Virus record (IMG/VR): IMGVR_UViG_3300031673_000260
Coordinates: 1 to 34,543 of that record
Source of the DNA: a virus
DNA: 34,543 bases
Strand: one strand, 5' to 3'
A model generated the notes under the pieces. It worked only from the letters and a program-made list of their open reading frames with translations. It was not told the origin of the DNA and did not search any database. Below are positions 14,656-23,449 of the stretch, piece after piece. Positions within the stretch are counted from its first letter, which is position 1, and each line of letters starts with the position of its first letter. Made by a program: the position numbers and the translations under genes.

Positions 14656-16539
14656 GTGCGAGCTCTCGACGTCGTCTCCAGGCTCGCGTCGGTCCTCCCG
14701 ACGAAGACCCCCTATTTCACGAGGACCGTCCCGGTCTCCGCGCTCACCGGCTCCGGGACCGTCATGACGGCCGTGTGCGGGGAGAAGCACAACCTCGACC
14801 CCGGCGACGTGGTCGTGATCCTGGGCGCGGTCGTCCCGATCTCTATCACCTCCCTGGTCCGGGTCGGGACCGTCGGGACCCTGGTCCTGGCCTCGAAGCA
14901 TGACCTCACTCCGGCGGTCGCGACGACCGTCACGATCAGCGGAGCGACCGAGGCGGACTTCAACGGGACCTTCGAGATCACGAACATCATCGACAACCTG
15001 ACGATCCAGTTCACCATGCCGGACTCCGGCGCCGTGACCGCCACCGGCTCGCCCGTCCTGGAGGGCGCCGAGTCGGCGCTCCGCCAGTTCAACGGCGCCT
15101 ATGCGGTCCTCGAAACACCGACCGAGTCGACCTTCACTTTCGCCCACGCCCTCGCGGCGACACTCCCCACGCCGATCGGGACCATCACCGCGCGGGTCAA
15201 GCCGAGGATCTCCGCCACGGCCACGCCCGACCGGATCATCCAGGTCTACACCGAACAGGAGACCAATGACCTCTGGGCCTTCGTCGTCCTGGGCGACGTC
15301 GTCTCCTCGAAGAGCCGGGCGATCAAGAGCGACGGGGTCGATCGCCTCCAGTCGAACAACTACTATCGGCAACAGATCATCCAGCCCTTCACCCTTTACG
15401 TCCTCATGCCGACCGCGGGCTCGGTCGCCGGCCGCCCGGCCCGAGACCTGGCCGAGGATCTATTCCAGCCGATCTGCCAGTCGCTCCTCTTCAAGGCGTT
15501 CGACTCTCGCCTCTATTCCGGGGCCGAGTCGAACCTCGTCTTCGACTCCCACGGGACCTCCAGCTACGACACGTCGGTCTACGTCCACGCCTACAACTTC
15601 GAGCAAACGGTCGATCTCAACTTCGAGGACACCGTCGGCCCGGACCTGGACGTCGCCTTCGAGTGTATCGACCTCACCCTCACCCCCGAGGTCGACGGCG
15701 GGACGGGCCTCGCCGTTCTGACTGCGTCCGCGCTCACCCTCGACGAGGCCGCCGTCGCGGTCACGCCCGCGCCGTCCTTCCCGCCCCAGACCCAGAGCCT
15801 CCACCTGAATTTGAGCTCCGGGACGATCGAGGTCGTCAGGGACAAGACCGACAAGACGGTCGGGATCGCCGACGCGTGGACGGTCGCAATGTGGGTGCAG
15901 CCGAAGGCCCGCGCGCTCACGGCGAGTGGGACGCTCTTCATGATGCAGGGTGGCACGGTCGCGAACGGGATCCGGATTACCACGAACGGCAGCCAAACGA
16001 ACGACCCGATCCAGATCGAGACATGGTCGCCGACGACGGCGGTCATCAAGGATTACGAGTACGAGTCCGTCCAGACCGAGGACGAGTGGCTCTTCATGGT
16101 CTTCACCTGGGATGGCCCGACCGACACGCTCCTCGCCTACTTCGACGGCGCCCTGGTCGCCGCGACCACGATGAACTCGGACAACGCGGGCACCATGACC
16201 GACATCGTCCGGGAGATCGCGATCGGCGCCAACCGCTCGACGACCCCGGGCGACGGCGCGCACTACTACTACCACTCGGCCGGGATGTGGAGCTCGGTCC
16301 TGACGGGCGACGAGGTCGCCGAGCTCTTCGCCGGGGCGGCCGGGATCGACTGGAACGAGGACTCCGGGGACTATGCGAGCTCGGCCAGCCTGGTCCACTG
16401 GTGGCGGTTCGGGTTCGACGACACCGACCTCACTTCGGTCTGTTTCGACTACGTCGACGGCGGCTCCTCCTTCGACCTCTCGGCCGACGCGGTCTCGGTC
16501 TCGGTCCCGGCCGACCTGGTCACCGCGAGCCCCGGCTAG
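14656..16539 (+). CDS. Tail-terminator-like (Mu gp37 position) protein with Ig-like insert and LamG lectin domain
   Basis: This GTG-initiated protein has 627 residues, about three times the usual size for this position. The first 20 and about residues 140-345 look like a tail completion/terminator protein (LQSNNYYRQQIIQPFTLYVLMP, then a helix AGRPARDLAEDLFQPICQSLL). Residues 30-135 form an inserted Ig-like or beta module with HNLDPGDVVVI, HDLTPAVATTVTISGATEADFNG and TATGSP. Residues about 380-605 match LamG/concanavalin A-type sandwiches (AWTVAMWVQPK, EDEWLFMVFTWDGPTDTLLAYFDGALV, AIGANRS, MWSSVLTGDEVAELF). The terminator normally caps the tail tube and joins it to the neck. The lectin-like domain would project from that ring. 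The role is inferred from position and domain pattern. Confidence 0.75.
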   Translation: MRALDVVSRLASVLPTKTPYFTRTVPVSALTGSGTVMTAVCGEKHNLDPGDVVVILGAVVPISITSLVRVGTVGTLVLASKHDLTPAVATTVTISGATEADFNGTFEITNIIDNLTIQFTMPDSGAVTATGSPVLEGAESALRQFNGAYAVLETPTESTFTFAHALAATLPTPIGTITARVKPRISATATPDRIIQVYTEQETNDLWAFVVLGDVVSSKSRAIKSDGVDRLQSNNYYRQQIIQPFTLYVLMPTAGSVAGRPARDLAEDLFQPICQSLLFKAFDSRLYSGAESNLVFDSHGTSSYDTSVYVHAYNFEQTVDLNFEDTVGPDLDVAFECIDLTLTPEVDGGTGLAVLTASALTLDEAAVAVTPAPSFPPQTQSLHLNLSSGTIEVVRDKTDKTVGIADAWTVAMWVQPKARALTASGTLFMMQGGTVANGIRITTNGSQTNDPIQIETWSPTTAVIKDYEYESVQTEDEWLFMVFTWDGPTDTLLAYFDGALVAATTMNSDNAGTMTDIVREIAIGANRSTTPGDGAHYYYHSAGMWSSVLTGDEVAELFAGAAGIDWNEDSGDYASSASLVHWWRFGFDDTDLTSVCFDYVDGGSSFDLSADAVSVSVPADLVTASPG

Positions 16540-16599
16540 GCTTGCGCTACATTCTCTCCCGACCCCCCGGACCCACCCAGAAACAAGGTCAAGCCACAC

Positions 16600-16836
16600 A
16601 TGAACCAGGTCAAGATCCGCGTGAAGAGCGCCGGGATCCGCGGCTTCCAGCCCGGCCAGATCGTCCGCGCCGAAGCGGACGAACACGGGACTCCTCTGGA
16701 TCCGACCTGGCGCCGACGCCTCCGAGACGCGAGACATGACGATTGTTGTGAGCTCGTGGTCGAGCAACCCACCGAGGCGCCGCGGCGTCACAAGTCGAAG
16801 AACATCCCCGTCCAGGACGGGACCCCCGAGGAGTAG
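16600..16836 (+). CDS. DUF2635-like small tail-module protein
   Basis: This 78-residue protein occupies the Mu gp38 position between the gp37-like protein and the sheath. It shows the family pattern: a short strand start (MNQVKIRVKSAG), a PGQIV turn, GTPLDPTWRRRLRD with the conserved Trp-Arg-Arg, and an exposed charged tail. The function in Mu-like phages is unknown. The 60 bases before it hold no gene, and ribosome-binding sequence is weak (AAGG about 10 bases upstream). Confidence 0.7.
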   Translation: MNQVKIRVKSAGIRGFQPGQIVRAEADEHGTPLDPTWRRRLRDARHDDCCELVVEQPTEAPRRHKSKNIPVQDGTPEE

Positions 16837-16842
16837 ACCCAG

Positions 16843-18408
16843 ATGAACGAGATCTCCCAGCCGTCCGTCACGCTCACCCTGGCGAACGCGAACCAGACCG
16901 TCCAGAACACCGCCCAGCGGGTTCTCGTCGTCGGTCAGCAGACCGCCGCCGCGACGTCCACCTCGGGCGCCCTGGTCGAGAACGTCGGAGACGACTTCGA
17001 CACGCTCTTCGGAGCTCGCTCCCAGATCGCCGGCATGGTCCGGGCCTACAAGAAGGTCAACCCCGTCGTCAAGATCGACGCGATCCCCCTCGACGACAAC
17101 GGCTCGGGCGTTCCCCGCGTGGTCGACTTCACCCTCACCGGAACCGCGACCGCCGCCGGGACCGTGACCCTGGTCCTCGGCTCGGAGCTCGATCACTCGA
17201 TCGTGGTCCCCGTCGCTTCAGGTGACACGGCCGCCACGGTCGCCGCAGCCATCACGGCCGCCGCCGCCCTCGACACGAAGGCCCCCTTCACGGTGGGTAA
17301 CGTCTCCGCCGCCGTAACGGTCACGGCCGCGAATGACGGGACGGTCGCGAACGACCTGGGCGTCGAGCTCGTGGTCGACGTCGCCGGGATCACGATTTCG
17401 GTCGACATCGTCCAGACGACGGCAGGCTCCACCGACCCGACGCTCACCTCCGTCTTCGACGTGGTCCCCTCGACCCGTCGCTACCAGGGGGTCATCTGGC
17501 CCTACGCCGCGACCACGGTGGTCGCCGCCTTCCTCTCCCCCCGCTTCAACCCGACGAATGACGTCCTCGACGGCGTGGCGATCGTGACCATCCAGGACAC
17601 GGCGTCCGCGGCCCAGACCACGCTCGACGCCCTGAACGACCAGAACCTCGTCGTCTTCGTGGACGAACAGATCACCGAGGACACGGCTGGCGCCACGACC
17701 CAGTACCTCGGGCCGGCCCAGAACGAGGCCAGCTATGTCAAGTCGGCGCTCTTCGCGGGGATCCGCGCGCTCCGCCTCACCGAGGACCAGGTCATCACGA
17801 ACTTCCTCACGAGTTCGGCCAGCCTGGATCAGTTCGGCGGGCCCGCCCTGGCGTCGCTCCCCTACTTCAACACCCCGATGGCGTATCTCCCCCTGGTCAA
17901 GGCCGGCCGTGGCTTCACCCGCCAGGAGATCGAGGACATCCTCACCTCCGGCGGCGCGGTCATGGGCGTCAACGTGGCCGGGAACGGCTCGCTCGTGGGC
18001 GAGGTCCCGACGACCTTCAAGACCGACTCGGCCGGGAACCCGGACGTGACCTGGAAGTTCCTCAACTACGTCGACACGGCGAGCCAGGTCCGGGAGTACT
18101 TCTTCAACAACCTCCGCGCCCGGTTCGCCCAGAGTCGCCTCACCGAGGGCGCCGCGAGTCGCGGCCGCGACATGGCGAACGCACCGATCATCGGGGCCTA
18201 TCTCGACAAGCTCTACCTGGACCTCGCGGGTCCCGACTTCGTCCTGGTCCAGGACGGCGAGACGGCGATCAAGTACTTCAAGGACAACCGGACCGTCACG
18301 ATCGACCTCGCCGCCGGCAAGGCCACGATCACCGCCCTCATCCCCATCGTCACCCAACTCCGGACGATCATCGCGACCCTCAAGGTCTCGTTCTCGACCG
18401 ACGCCTAA
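16843..18408 (+). CDS. Tail sheath protein (Mu gpL-like)
   Basis: This 521-residue protein forms the contractile sheath. Features consistent with Mu gpL-like sheaths are the N-terminal VTLTLANANQTVQNTAQRVLVVGQ, a beta-rich protruding domain (about 90-190, TGTATAAGTVTLVLGS), the SLPYFNTPMA segment, and the C-terminal FLNYVDTASQVREYFFNNLRARF followed by a final strand series ending LKVSFSTDA. It sits directly before the tube gene as in Mu. The sheath shows the phage is a myovirus. Confidence 0.9.
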   Translation: MNEISQPSVTLTLANANQTVQNTAQRVLVVGQQTAAATSTSGALVENVGDDFDTLFGARSQIAGMVRAYKKVNPVVKIDAIPLDDNGSGVPRVVDFTLTGTATAAGTVTLVLGSELDHSIVVPVASGDTAATVAAAITAAAALDTKAPFTVGNVSAAVTVTAANDGTVANDLGVELVVDVAGITISVDIVQTTAGSTDPTLTSVFDVVPSTRRYQGVIWPYAATTVVAAFLSPRFNPTNDVLDGVAIVTIQDTASAAQTTLDALNDQNLVVFVDEQITEDTAGATTQYLGPAQNEASYVKSALFAGIRALRLTEDQVITNFLTSSASLDQFGGPALASLPYFNTPMAYLPLVKAGRGFTRQEIEDILTSGGAVMGVNVAGNGSLVGEVPTTFKTDSAGNPDVTWKFLNYVDTASQVREYFFNNLRARFAQSRLTEGAASRGRDMANAPIIGAYLDKLYLDLAGPDFVLVQDGETAIKYFKDNRTVTIDLAAGKATITALIPIVTQLRTIIATLKVSFSTDA

Positions 18409-18421
18409 TCAGGAGCCCTTC

Positions 18422-18814
18422 ATGATCCAAGTCGCCGACGCCGCGGTCATCGTCAACAACGAAGTAGTCCCGACGATCCCCAACACGGTCAAGTTCACCG
18501 AGGGCCTCGGTGAGCAATCAATGCGATCCGTCTCCATCGGAGAGGGCAAGACCGAACAGGTGTGGAGCAACAACGTCGAAAGCTCGATCGGGATGGTCGC
18601 CTTCGAGATCCCCGTGACCGTCGAACTCATCGAGCTCGCGCGGACCTGGAAGGGGAACCAGAACCAGAACCTCGTCCAGCTTGCGGGCCGGACGGCGGAC
18701 GGGAAGGAGCTCACCCGGACCTTCAGCGGTGCGGCCCTCCTCTCCGACTACGAAGTCGAGCTCGGCTCCGACACGACGATCACCGTCGAGTTCAAGGGCA
18801 ACGTCGCGATCTAA
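18422..18814 (+). CDS. Tail tube protein (Mu gpM-like)
   Basis: This 130-residue protein has an AGGAG site before the ATG. The N-terminal strand DAAVIVNNEVVPTIPNTVKFTEGLGE and the GKELTRTFSGAALLSDYEVELGSDTTITVEFKGN end (seen as separate blocks) match Mu gpM-like tube subunits. Hexameric rings of this protein stack to form the inner tube surrounded by the sheath. It lies between the sheath and the frameshifted chaperone, which is the standard order. Confidence 0.9.
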   Translation: MIQVADAAVIVNNEVVPTIPNTVKFTEGLGEQSMRSVSIGEGKTEQVWSNNVESSIGMVAFEIPVTVELIELARTWKGNQNQNLVQLAGRTADGKELTRTFSGAALLSDYEVELGSDTTITVEFKGNVAI

Positions 18815-18867
18815 CGCGCTCGCCCGTCACTACTGACCCACACCCAACCCAGAGGACCCACGCCTCC

Positions 18868-19362
18868 ATGAGCGAACCCACCCCCATCAAGTCCGTCCCC
18901 TCCACCTCCGAGCCGAAGAGCGAGTTCGACTTCCACCTCACCGGTCCCCTCCGGTACGCCTACCAGGGCGACCAGGTCGACGCCTCCTTCGTCCGGTTCT
19001 TCGCCCCGAGCTCGAAGGTCTCGCGGGAGTGCGCCGCCCTGAAACAGGCATTTATGCGCGCGGTCCCGAAGAACCAGGACGACGCGGGAGCGGGCGCCGA
19101 GACCCCGGACAAGGAGCCCCAGATCAGCGGCTCCGACGTCATCACGGTCCTGGCGATGAGCCCGGACGTCGACCTCCCCGACCTCCTGGACGTGGGCCGT
19201 CGCCTGTTCTTGGCGCCCGGCGTCGCGATGGTCGACGGCGAGACGAAGCTCACGAAGAACCTCCTCGACAACCTCAGCCAGGACGACTTCGAGTCAATGG
19301 TGGGCGATTACATGGCAAATTTTACCCTTGCTTCTCAGTTTGCCAAGATGAAGGGCGACTGA
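18868..19362 (+). CDS. Tail assembly chaperone, short form (Mu gp41-like)
   Basis: This 164-residue protein starts at an ATG preceded by AGAGGA. The N-terminus has a Pro/Ser leader, FDFHLTGPLRYAYQGD and then a helical domain including the SDVITVLAMSPDVDLPDLLDVGRRLF block. It ends with YMANFTLASQFAKMKGD. Small tail assembly chaperones coat the tape measure protein before tube polymerisation and are not in the virion. The 3' end, near a probable -1 slip site, is locally more AT-rich than the rest of the window. Confidence 0.85.
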   Translation: MSEPTPIKSVPSTSEPKSEFDFHLTGPLRYAYQGDQVDASFVRFFAPSSKVSRECAALKQAFMRAVPKNQDDAGAGAETPDKEPQISGSDVITVLAMSPDVDLPDLLDVGRRLFLAPGVAMVDGETKLTKNLLDNLSQDDFESMVGDYMANFTLASQFAKMKGD

Positions 19363-19514
19363 TCGACACGATCCTCAATCTGGTCGTCCTGACCGAGGGC
19401 GGGCTATCCTACAACGACCTCCGCTCCATGCCGATCCCCGAGCTCGTCGCGCTTGAAGAACACGCGGGCCGCCTGGCGGAACGGATCAAGCGAGAACTCA
19501 AGAGGAAGTCCTAG
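18868..19514 (+). CDS. Tail assembly chaperone, -1 frameshifted long form
   Basis: A second reading frame, one base back, continues from the slip site to a TAG at 19512-19514. Its unique part is RLIDTILNLVVLTEGG, then LSYNDLRSMPIPELVALEEHAGRLAERIKRELKRKS (given in two blocks), which has the MPIPE-type motif and helical basic end typical of downstream chaperone parts. Joining 18868-19323 to 19323-19514 gives 215 residues. No start codon with a ribosome site exists for the second frame alone. Production of a G/GT-type pair by -1 frameshifting is conserved in tailed phages including Mu. Confidence 0.85.
19317..19323 (+). promoter_or_regulatory. -1 ribosomal frameshift site AAATTTT
   Basis: In the chaperone frame this reads gcA AAT TTT acc, which fits X XXY YYZ with X=A, Y=T and Z=T, so both tRNAs can re-pair after slipping to AAA TTT. 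The 0-frame stop is 37 bases downstream. I see no strong pseudoknot after it. Purine-rich GGTGGG lies about 12 bases upstream and might act as an internal Shine-Dalgarno stimulator. Confidence 0.85.
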
Positions 19515-19517
19515 CCC

Positions 19518-21104
19518 GTGGCGAACCGTGTCGTCTTCAGCTTCATCGCCTCCGACCGTTACTCCGCGGTGGCGCGGAAGATGTCGGCGGCGACCGACCG
19601 GATGAAGCGTTCGTTCCGGGGCGCGAACGCCGCCGCCGGAGGGCTCAACCAGCGGGTCACGAAGCTCGGCCAGAAGATGAAGCAGACTTCGGTCATCGCG
19701 GGAGCCGCGGCCGTGGCTTCCGCCAAGACCTTCGGCGACATGGAGGAAGGACTCTTCAACGTCCTGACCCTTCTGGACGACGACGCCGCGATCCAGAAGT
19801 TCGAGGGGCGCCTGGCCGGGCTCCAGAAGGAGTCCGTCAAGATGGGCTTCTCGATCGAGGACACGAACAAGGCGCTCTTCGACACCGTGTCCGCCCTGGG
19901 CGCGAACGAGGCCTCCTTCGCGGTCTTCCGCGAATCCCAGAAGCTCGCGATCGCGGGCGTCACTGACCTCTCGGTCGCGGTCGACGGCGTCACGTCGATC
20001 ATGAACGCCTACGAGCTCGGGGCGGGGGACGCCGCGAAGGTCACGGGGAGCTTCTTCACCTCCCAGAAGAAGGGTAAGATCACCGTCGCCGAGCTCGCGG
20101 CGAACATCGGTAAGGTCGCGCCGGTCGCGAAGGCGGCGGGGATCGGCTACCAGGAGCTCCTCGCGACGACGGCTCAGTTGACCCTCGGCGGCCTCAACGC
20201 GGAGGAGGCGACGACGGCCTTGAAGGGCGCGATCTCCGCCCTCATCAGCCCGAGTAACGAGGCGGCGAAGGTCCTCCGCAAGCATGAGGTCCCGATGGGG
20301 GCCGCGGCCATCCAGACGGTCGGCTTCCAGAAGGCGCTCCAGGCCCTCGCGGTCGCCGCGAAGAAGGACAAGGACGCCCTCTCGGAGGCGATCCCGAACA
20401 TCCGCGGCTTCACCGCGGTCGCTTCCCTGGGCGAGAAACAGATCGCCAACAACGCGGCGATCATGCACCAGATGGGGGTCGACTTCGAGACCGGGACCGG
20501 CCTGGTCGCCGCCTTCACGAAGCAACAGGGGAGCTTCAACCGCGAGACCGCGCGGACGTTCGGCGAGATCAAGATCCTCGCGGCGATGATCGGCGAGGGC
20601 CTGGCGCCCGTCCTTCGCGTGGTCGGGATCATCATCCGCGGGGTCATCGTGACCCTGGAGGCCTTCGGCCCGGTGGCCGGGAAGATCATCGCAGGGATCA
20701 TCGGGGTCCTCGCGATCGCGGCTCCGATCCTCCTCTTCTTCGGAAAGTTCGCTTTGGTCATGGGCACGATCGGGACCACGATCGTCGCGGCCGTGACCGC
20801 GCCCGTTGCTTTGGTAGCGATCCTGATCGCCGCCTTCATCGCTGCTGTGGCGGTCATCCTCGCGAACTTCGACTCCATCAAGGCCGGGGCGGCGAGCCTG
20901 GTCAGCGGGGTCAAGAGCTTCTTCGGCTTCGGCGACGACGAGGAGCTCAACGTCAAGGCGGCCGGCGAGCTCACGAACCGCAACCAGACCCAGGTCGACG
21001 TCAACCTCAACGCACCGAAGGGGACCATCGCGAGCGTGAAGTCGAAGACCACGGGCGACAAGGGCGGCCTCGCCCTGGGCGTCAACATGGCGGAGGCCCT
21101 CTAG
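19518..21104 (+). CDS. Tape measure protein
   Basis: This GTG-initiated, 528-residue protein lies where the tape measure is expected. Residues 70-290 match the TP901-type tape measure domain (MEEGLFNVLTLLDD, DTNKALFDTVSALG, VTDLSVAVDGVTSIMNAYE, TVAELAANIGKVAPVAKAAG, NAEEATTALKGAIS). Residues about 360-470 contain several long hydrophobic segments (IIIRGVIVTLEAF, IIAGIIGVLAIAAPILLFFG, VALVAILIAAFIAAVAVIL) that may insert into the host membrane. At about 0.15 nm per residue the tail would be near 80 nm, which is an estimate from the family rule. Confidence 0.92.
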   Translation: MANRVVFSFIASDRYSAVARKMSAATDRMKRSFRGANAAAGGLNQRVTKLGQKMKQTSVIAGAAAVASAKTFGDMEEGLFNVLTLLDDDAAIQKFEGRLAGLQKESVKMGFSIEDTNKALFDTVSALGANEASFAVFRESQKLAIAGVTDLSVAVDGVTSIMNAYELGAGDAAKVTGSFFTSQKKGKITVAELAANIGKVAPVAKAAGIGYQELLATTAQLTLGGLNAEEATTALKGAISALISPSNEAAKVLRKHEVPMGAAAIQTVGFQKALQALAVAAKKDKDALSEAIPNIRGFTAVASLGEKQIANNAAIMHQMGVDFETGTGLVAAFTKQQGSFNRETARTFGEIKILAAMIGEGLAPVLRVVGIIIRGVIVTLEAFGPVAGKIIAGIIGVLAIAAPILLFFGKFALVMGTIGTTIVAAVTAPVALVAILIAAFIAAVAVILANFDSIKAGAASLVSGVKSFFGFGDDEELNVKAAGELTNRNQTQVDVNLNAPKGTIASVKSKTTGDKGGLALGVNMAEAL

Positions 21105-22319
21105 GTGGACCTCCAAGATCTCCAGCGGGCGTCCTTCCGCGGCGTCCCCTTCCTGGTCTCCTCGACTGGCCTGACCGGCGGCCGCCGCCAGGTCCTCAAG
21201 CGGTTCCCGAACTCCGACCGCCAGGCCCTCGAAGACCTGGGCCGGACCCCTCGCGAGTTCTCGATCAGCGGGATCATCGCGGCCCAGCGGGACGCGGCCG
21301 GCGGGGTCATCCGCGACTACCGCGAGGTCCGGAACGCCCTGGTCAACGCGCTCGAAGAGCGAGGGCCCGGCGTCCTGGTCCACCCCTTCCTCGGGAAGTT
21401 CAACTCCGTCGGCGTCATGAGCTTCAGCCTCACCGAAGACATGACCCGCCTGGGCGACGCCACGATCGAGATGACCTTCGCCGTGGACGACGCCGACGCC
21501 CTCCCCCAGGCGACGGAGAGCGTCGTCGGGTCGGTCTCGAACGGCGCCGACGCGGTCACCTCGGCGGCCGAGGCGGACATCGGTGATCGGTTCGAGGTGA
21601 CCGAGACCTTCCCCGGGAACTTCTCCGACGCGATCGCGAAGGCGACCGACATCGCGACCCAGGTCCGCGGGGCCATCCAGGTCTCGGCCGCGACCGCCTC
21701 GGAGATCGACTCCTTCGACGCGAGCCTCACCGGCTTCGAGGATGACGTGGTCGACCTGGTAAACGACCCCGACCTCCTGGGCCAGGACGGCGTCGCCCTG
21801 GTCACGGGGATCCGCGGGATCTATGGCTCTTCGACCGATGCCTTCCGCTCCCTTGAGAAACTTTTCGGCTACGGCGACGATGACGTTCGGATCCTCCCGA
21901 CCACGGCCGGCCGGATCGAGCGTCAACGAAATCGCGACATCCTGAACTCGAACGTCCAGGCCACCGCCCTGGCCCAGGCATACCTCTCCGCGGCCGAGAC
22001 GGAATACGACAACACCGACGCGATCGACTCCGTCTCGGAGCGACTGGAGGCCCAGTGGACGAAGCTCCTCGCGGCCGACACGATGAGCGACGACACCGAG
22101 GAGGCGCTCGCCAAGCTCCGGGTGACGTCCAACCGCTTCTTCGACGAACAGCGTGATCTTCGGCCCCAGGTCGTCGAGGTCCGGACGGACCTGACGTCGG
22201 CCCGCCTCCTCTCCTTCAGCTACTACGGGTCCTCCGACCAGGGCGACACGCTCACGAAGCTCAATGACTTCGACGATCCGTCCGCGATCGAGGGGACGGT
22301 CAAGGTCCTCTCCTCGTGA
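21105..22319 (+). CDS. Mu gpN-like DNA circularisation / tail hub adaptor protein
   Basis: This GTG-initiated protein (404 residues) begins on the base after the tape measure stop. The N-terminal 125 residues show the DNA_circ_N pattern: LQRASFRGVPFLV, GGRRQVLKRFPNSDRQALEDLGRTPREFSISG (in blocks), NALVNALEERGPGVLVHPFLG, and MTFAVDDADA. The rest is helical. In Mu-like phages gpN is a baseplate-proximal tail protein between tape measure and hub. The old name refers to DNA circularisation. It overlaps the hub gene by GTGA. Confidence 0.85.
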   Translation: MDLQDLQRASFRGVPFLVSSTGLTGGRRQVLKRFPNSDRQALEDLGRTPREFSISGIIAAQRDAAGGVIRDYREVRNALVNALEERGPGVLVHPFLGKFNSVGVMSFSLTEDMTRLGDATIEMTFAVDDADALPQATESVVGSVSNGADAVTSAAEADIGDRFEVTETFPGNFSDAIAKATDIATQVRGAIQVSAATASEIDSFDASLTGFEDDVVDLVNDPDLLGQDGVALVTGIRGIYGSSTDAFRSLEKLFGYGDDDVRILPTTAGRIERQRNRDILNSNVQATALAQAYLSAAETEYDNTDAIDSVSERLEAQWTKLLAADTMSDDTEEALAKLRVTSNRFFDEQRDLRPQVVEVRTDLTSARLLSFSYYGSSDQGDTLTKLNDFDDPSAIEGTVKVLSS

Positions 22320-23449
22320 GCCTCACGCTCCAGGTCGGCGGCGTCCAGTATGACTCCTTCGTCTCGGCGAGCGTGGAGATCAGGCTCGACGCCCTCTCGA
22401 ATCTCTTTTCGTTCGAGCTCTCGTCGAAGGACGGCCGCCCCCTGCCGTTCCTCGGCGGCGAGGCGGCCCAGGTCTTCGTCGATGGGGAGCGGGTCCTCAC
22501 CGGCTACATCGAGCGGGTCACGGCCTCGGTCGACGACACATCCCACTCGGTCAACGTCGCCGGCCGCGACCGGACCTCCGACCTGGTCGACTCCACGCTC
22601 GACTCCTTCTCCGACCTGGTCGCTCCGATCTCCCTCAAGACGATCATCGAGCGGACCATCAAGAACATCGGCTCCAGGCTCTCGGTCATCGACCAGGCCA
22701 ACCCGACGGACTTCAACCCGGCCGAGGACCTGGCCTCCCCCGAGCCCGGCGACAACGCCTTCGGCTTCATCGAGAAGCTCGCGCGGAAGCGCCAGGTCAT
22801 GCTCACCTCGAACGGAGACGGGAACGTCGTCATCACTCGGGGATCCGGGACGGTCATCCCGGGCGCCGCCCTGATCCACCAGGTCGACAACCGGGGTAAC
22901 AACGTCATGAGCTCCGAGGTGGAGTACGACCTCTCGGACCGCTTCCGGACCTACAAGTCACCGAGCCAGTTGAACCTCGTCCCGCTCGACCAGGCCGGCG
23001 ACACCACGATCGAGTCGATCGTAGATCAGGGGTCGGCGGACGAGGCCCGCGCGATCGACACCGAGGTCCGGGCGGGCCGCCAGATGGTCCTCGCCGCGGA
23101 GTCGAGCTTCTCGGACGGCCAGGCCCAGAAGCGCGCCGAGTGGGAGCGGAACATCCGGAAGGCGCGCGCCGCGGTCTACTCCGCGGTCGTCGACGGCTAC
23201 CGGAACCAGGTCGGCCAACTTTGGGACGTCAACCAGGTCGTCCGGGTCCTCGACGACTACGCCGGCTTGAACGCGATGATGCTCGTCAACTCGGTCGCCT
23301 TCGGCCTCACCGAGGACGAGGGGTCGACGACGACGCTCTCCCTCGTCCGACGAAACGCCTACTCTCTCGCCCTGGCCGAGCCCTCGGACGAGGACGAAGG
23401 GATCGGCCTCACGACCCAGGGCGAAGACCCCGAGGAGGGCGAAGAGTGA
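22316..23449 (+). CDS. Baseplate hub protein (Mu gp44/gpP-like)
   Basis: This 377-residue GTG-initiated protein follows the gpN-like gene with a 4-base overlap. It begins with beta strands (LTLQVGGVQYDSFVSASVEIRLDALSNLFSFELS) typical of gpD/gp27-like hubs, with VFVDGERVLTGYIERV and RDRTSDLVDSTL, then a FGFIEKLARKRQVMLTSNGDGNVVITR block and a region with RAAVYSAVVDGYRNQVGQLWDVN. An acidic tail follows. The trimeric hub connects tail tube to spike. The GTGA at its end couples it to the spike gene. Confidence 0.85.
   Translation: MSLTLQVGGVQYDSFVSASVEIRLDALSNLFSFELSSKDGRPLPFLGGEAAQVFVDGERVLTGYIERVTASVDDTSHSVNVAGRDRTSDLVDSTLDSFSDLVAPISLKTIIERTIKNIGSRLSVIDQANPTDFNPAEDLASPEPGDNAFGFIEKLARKRQVMLTSNGDGNVVITRGSGTVIPGAALIHQVDNRGNNVMSSEVEYDLSDRFRTYKSPSQLNLVPLDQAGDTTIESIVDQGSADEARAIDTEVRAGRQMVLAAESSFSDGQAQKRAEWERNIRKARAAVYSAVVDGYRNQVGQLWDVNQVVRVLDDYAGLNAMMLVNSVAFGLTEDEGSTTTLSLVRRNAYSLALAEPSDEDEGIGLTTQGEDPEEGEE

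Noticed and set aside
19404-21926. Very long open frame on the minus strand (840 codons) opposite the tape measure and gpN-like genes
   Set aside because: It is antisense to well-recognised tail genes. Its composition (Arg/Asp/Gly-rich, no motif) is what GC-biased third positions generate on the opposite strand.
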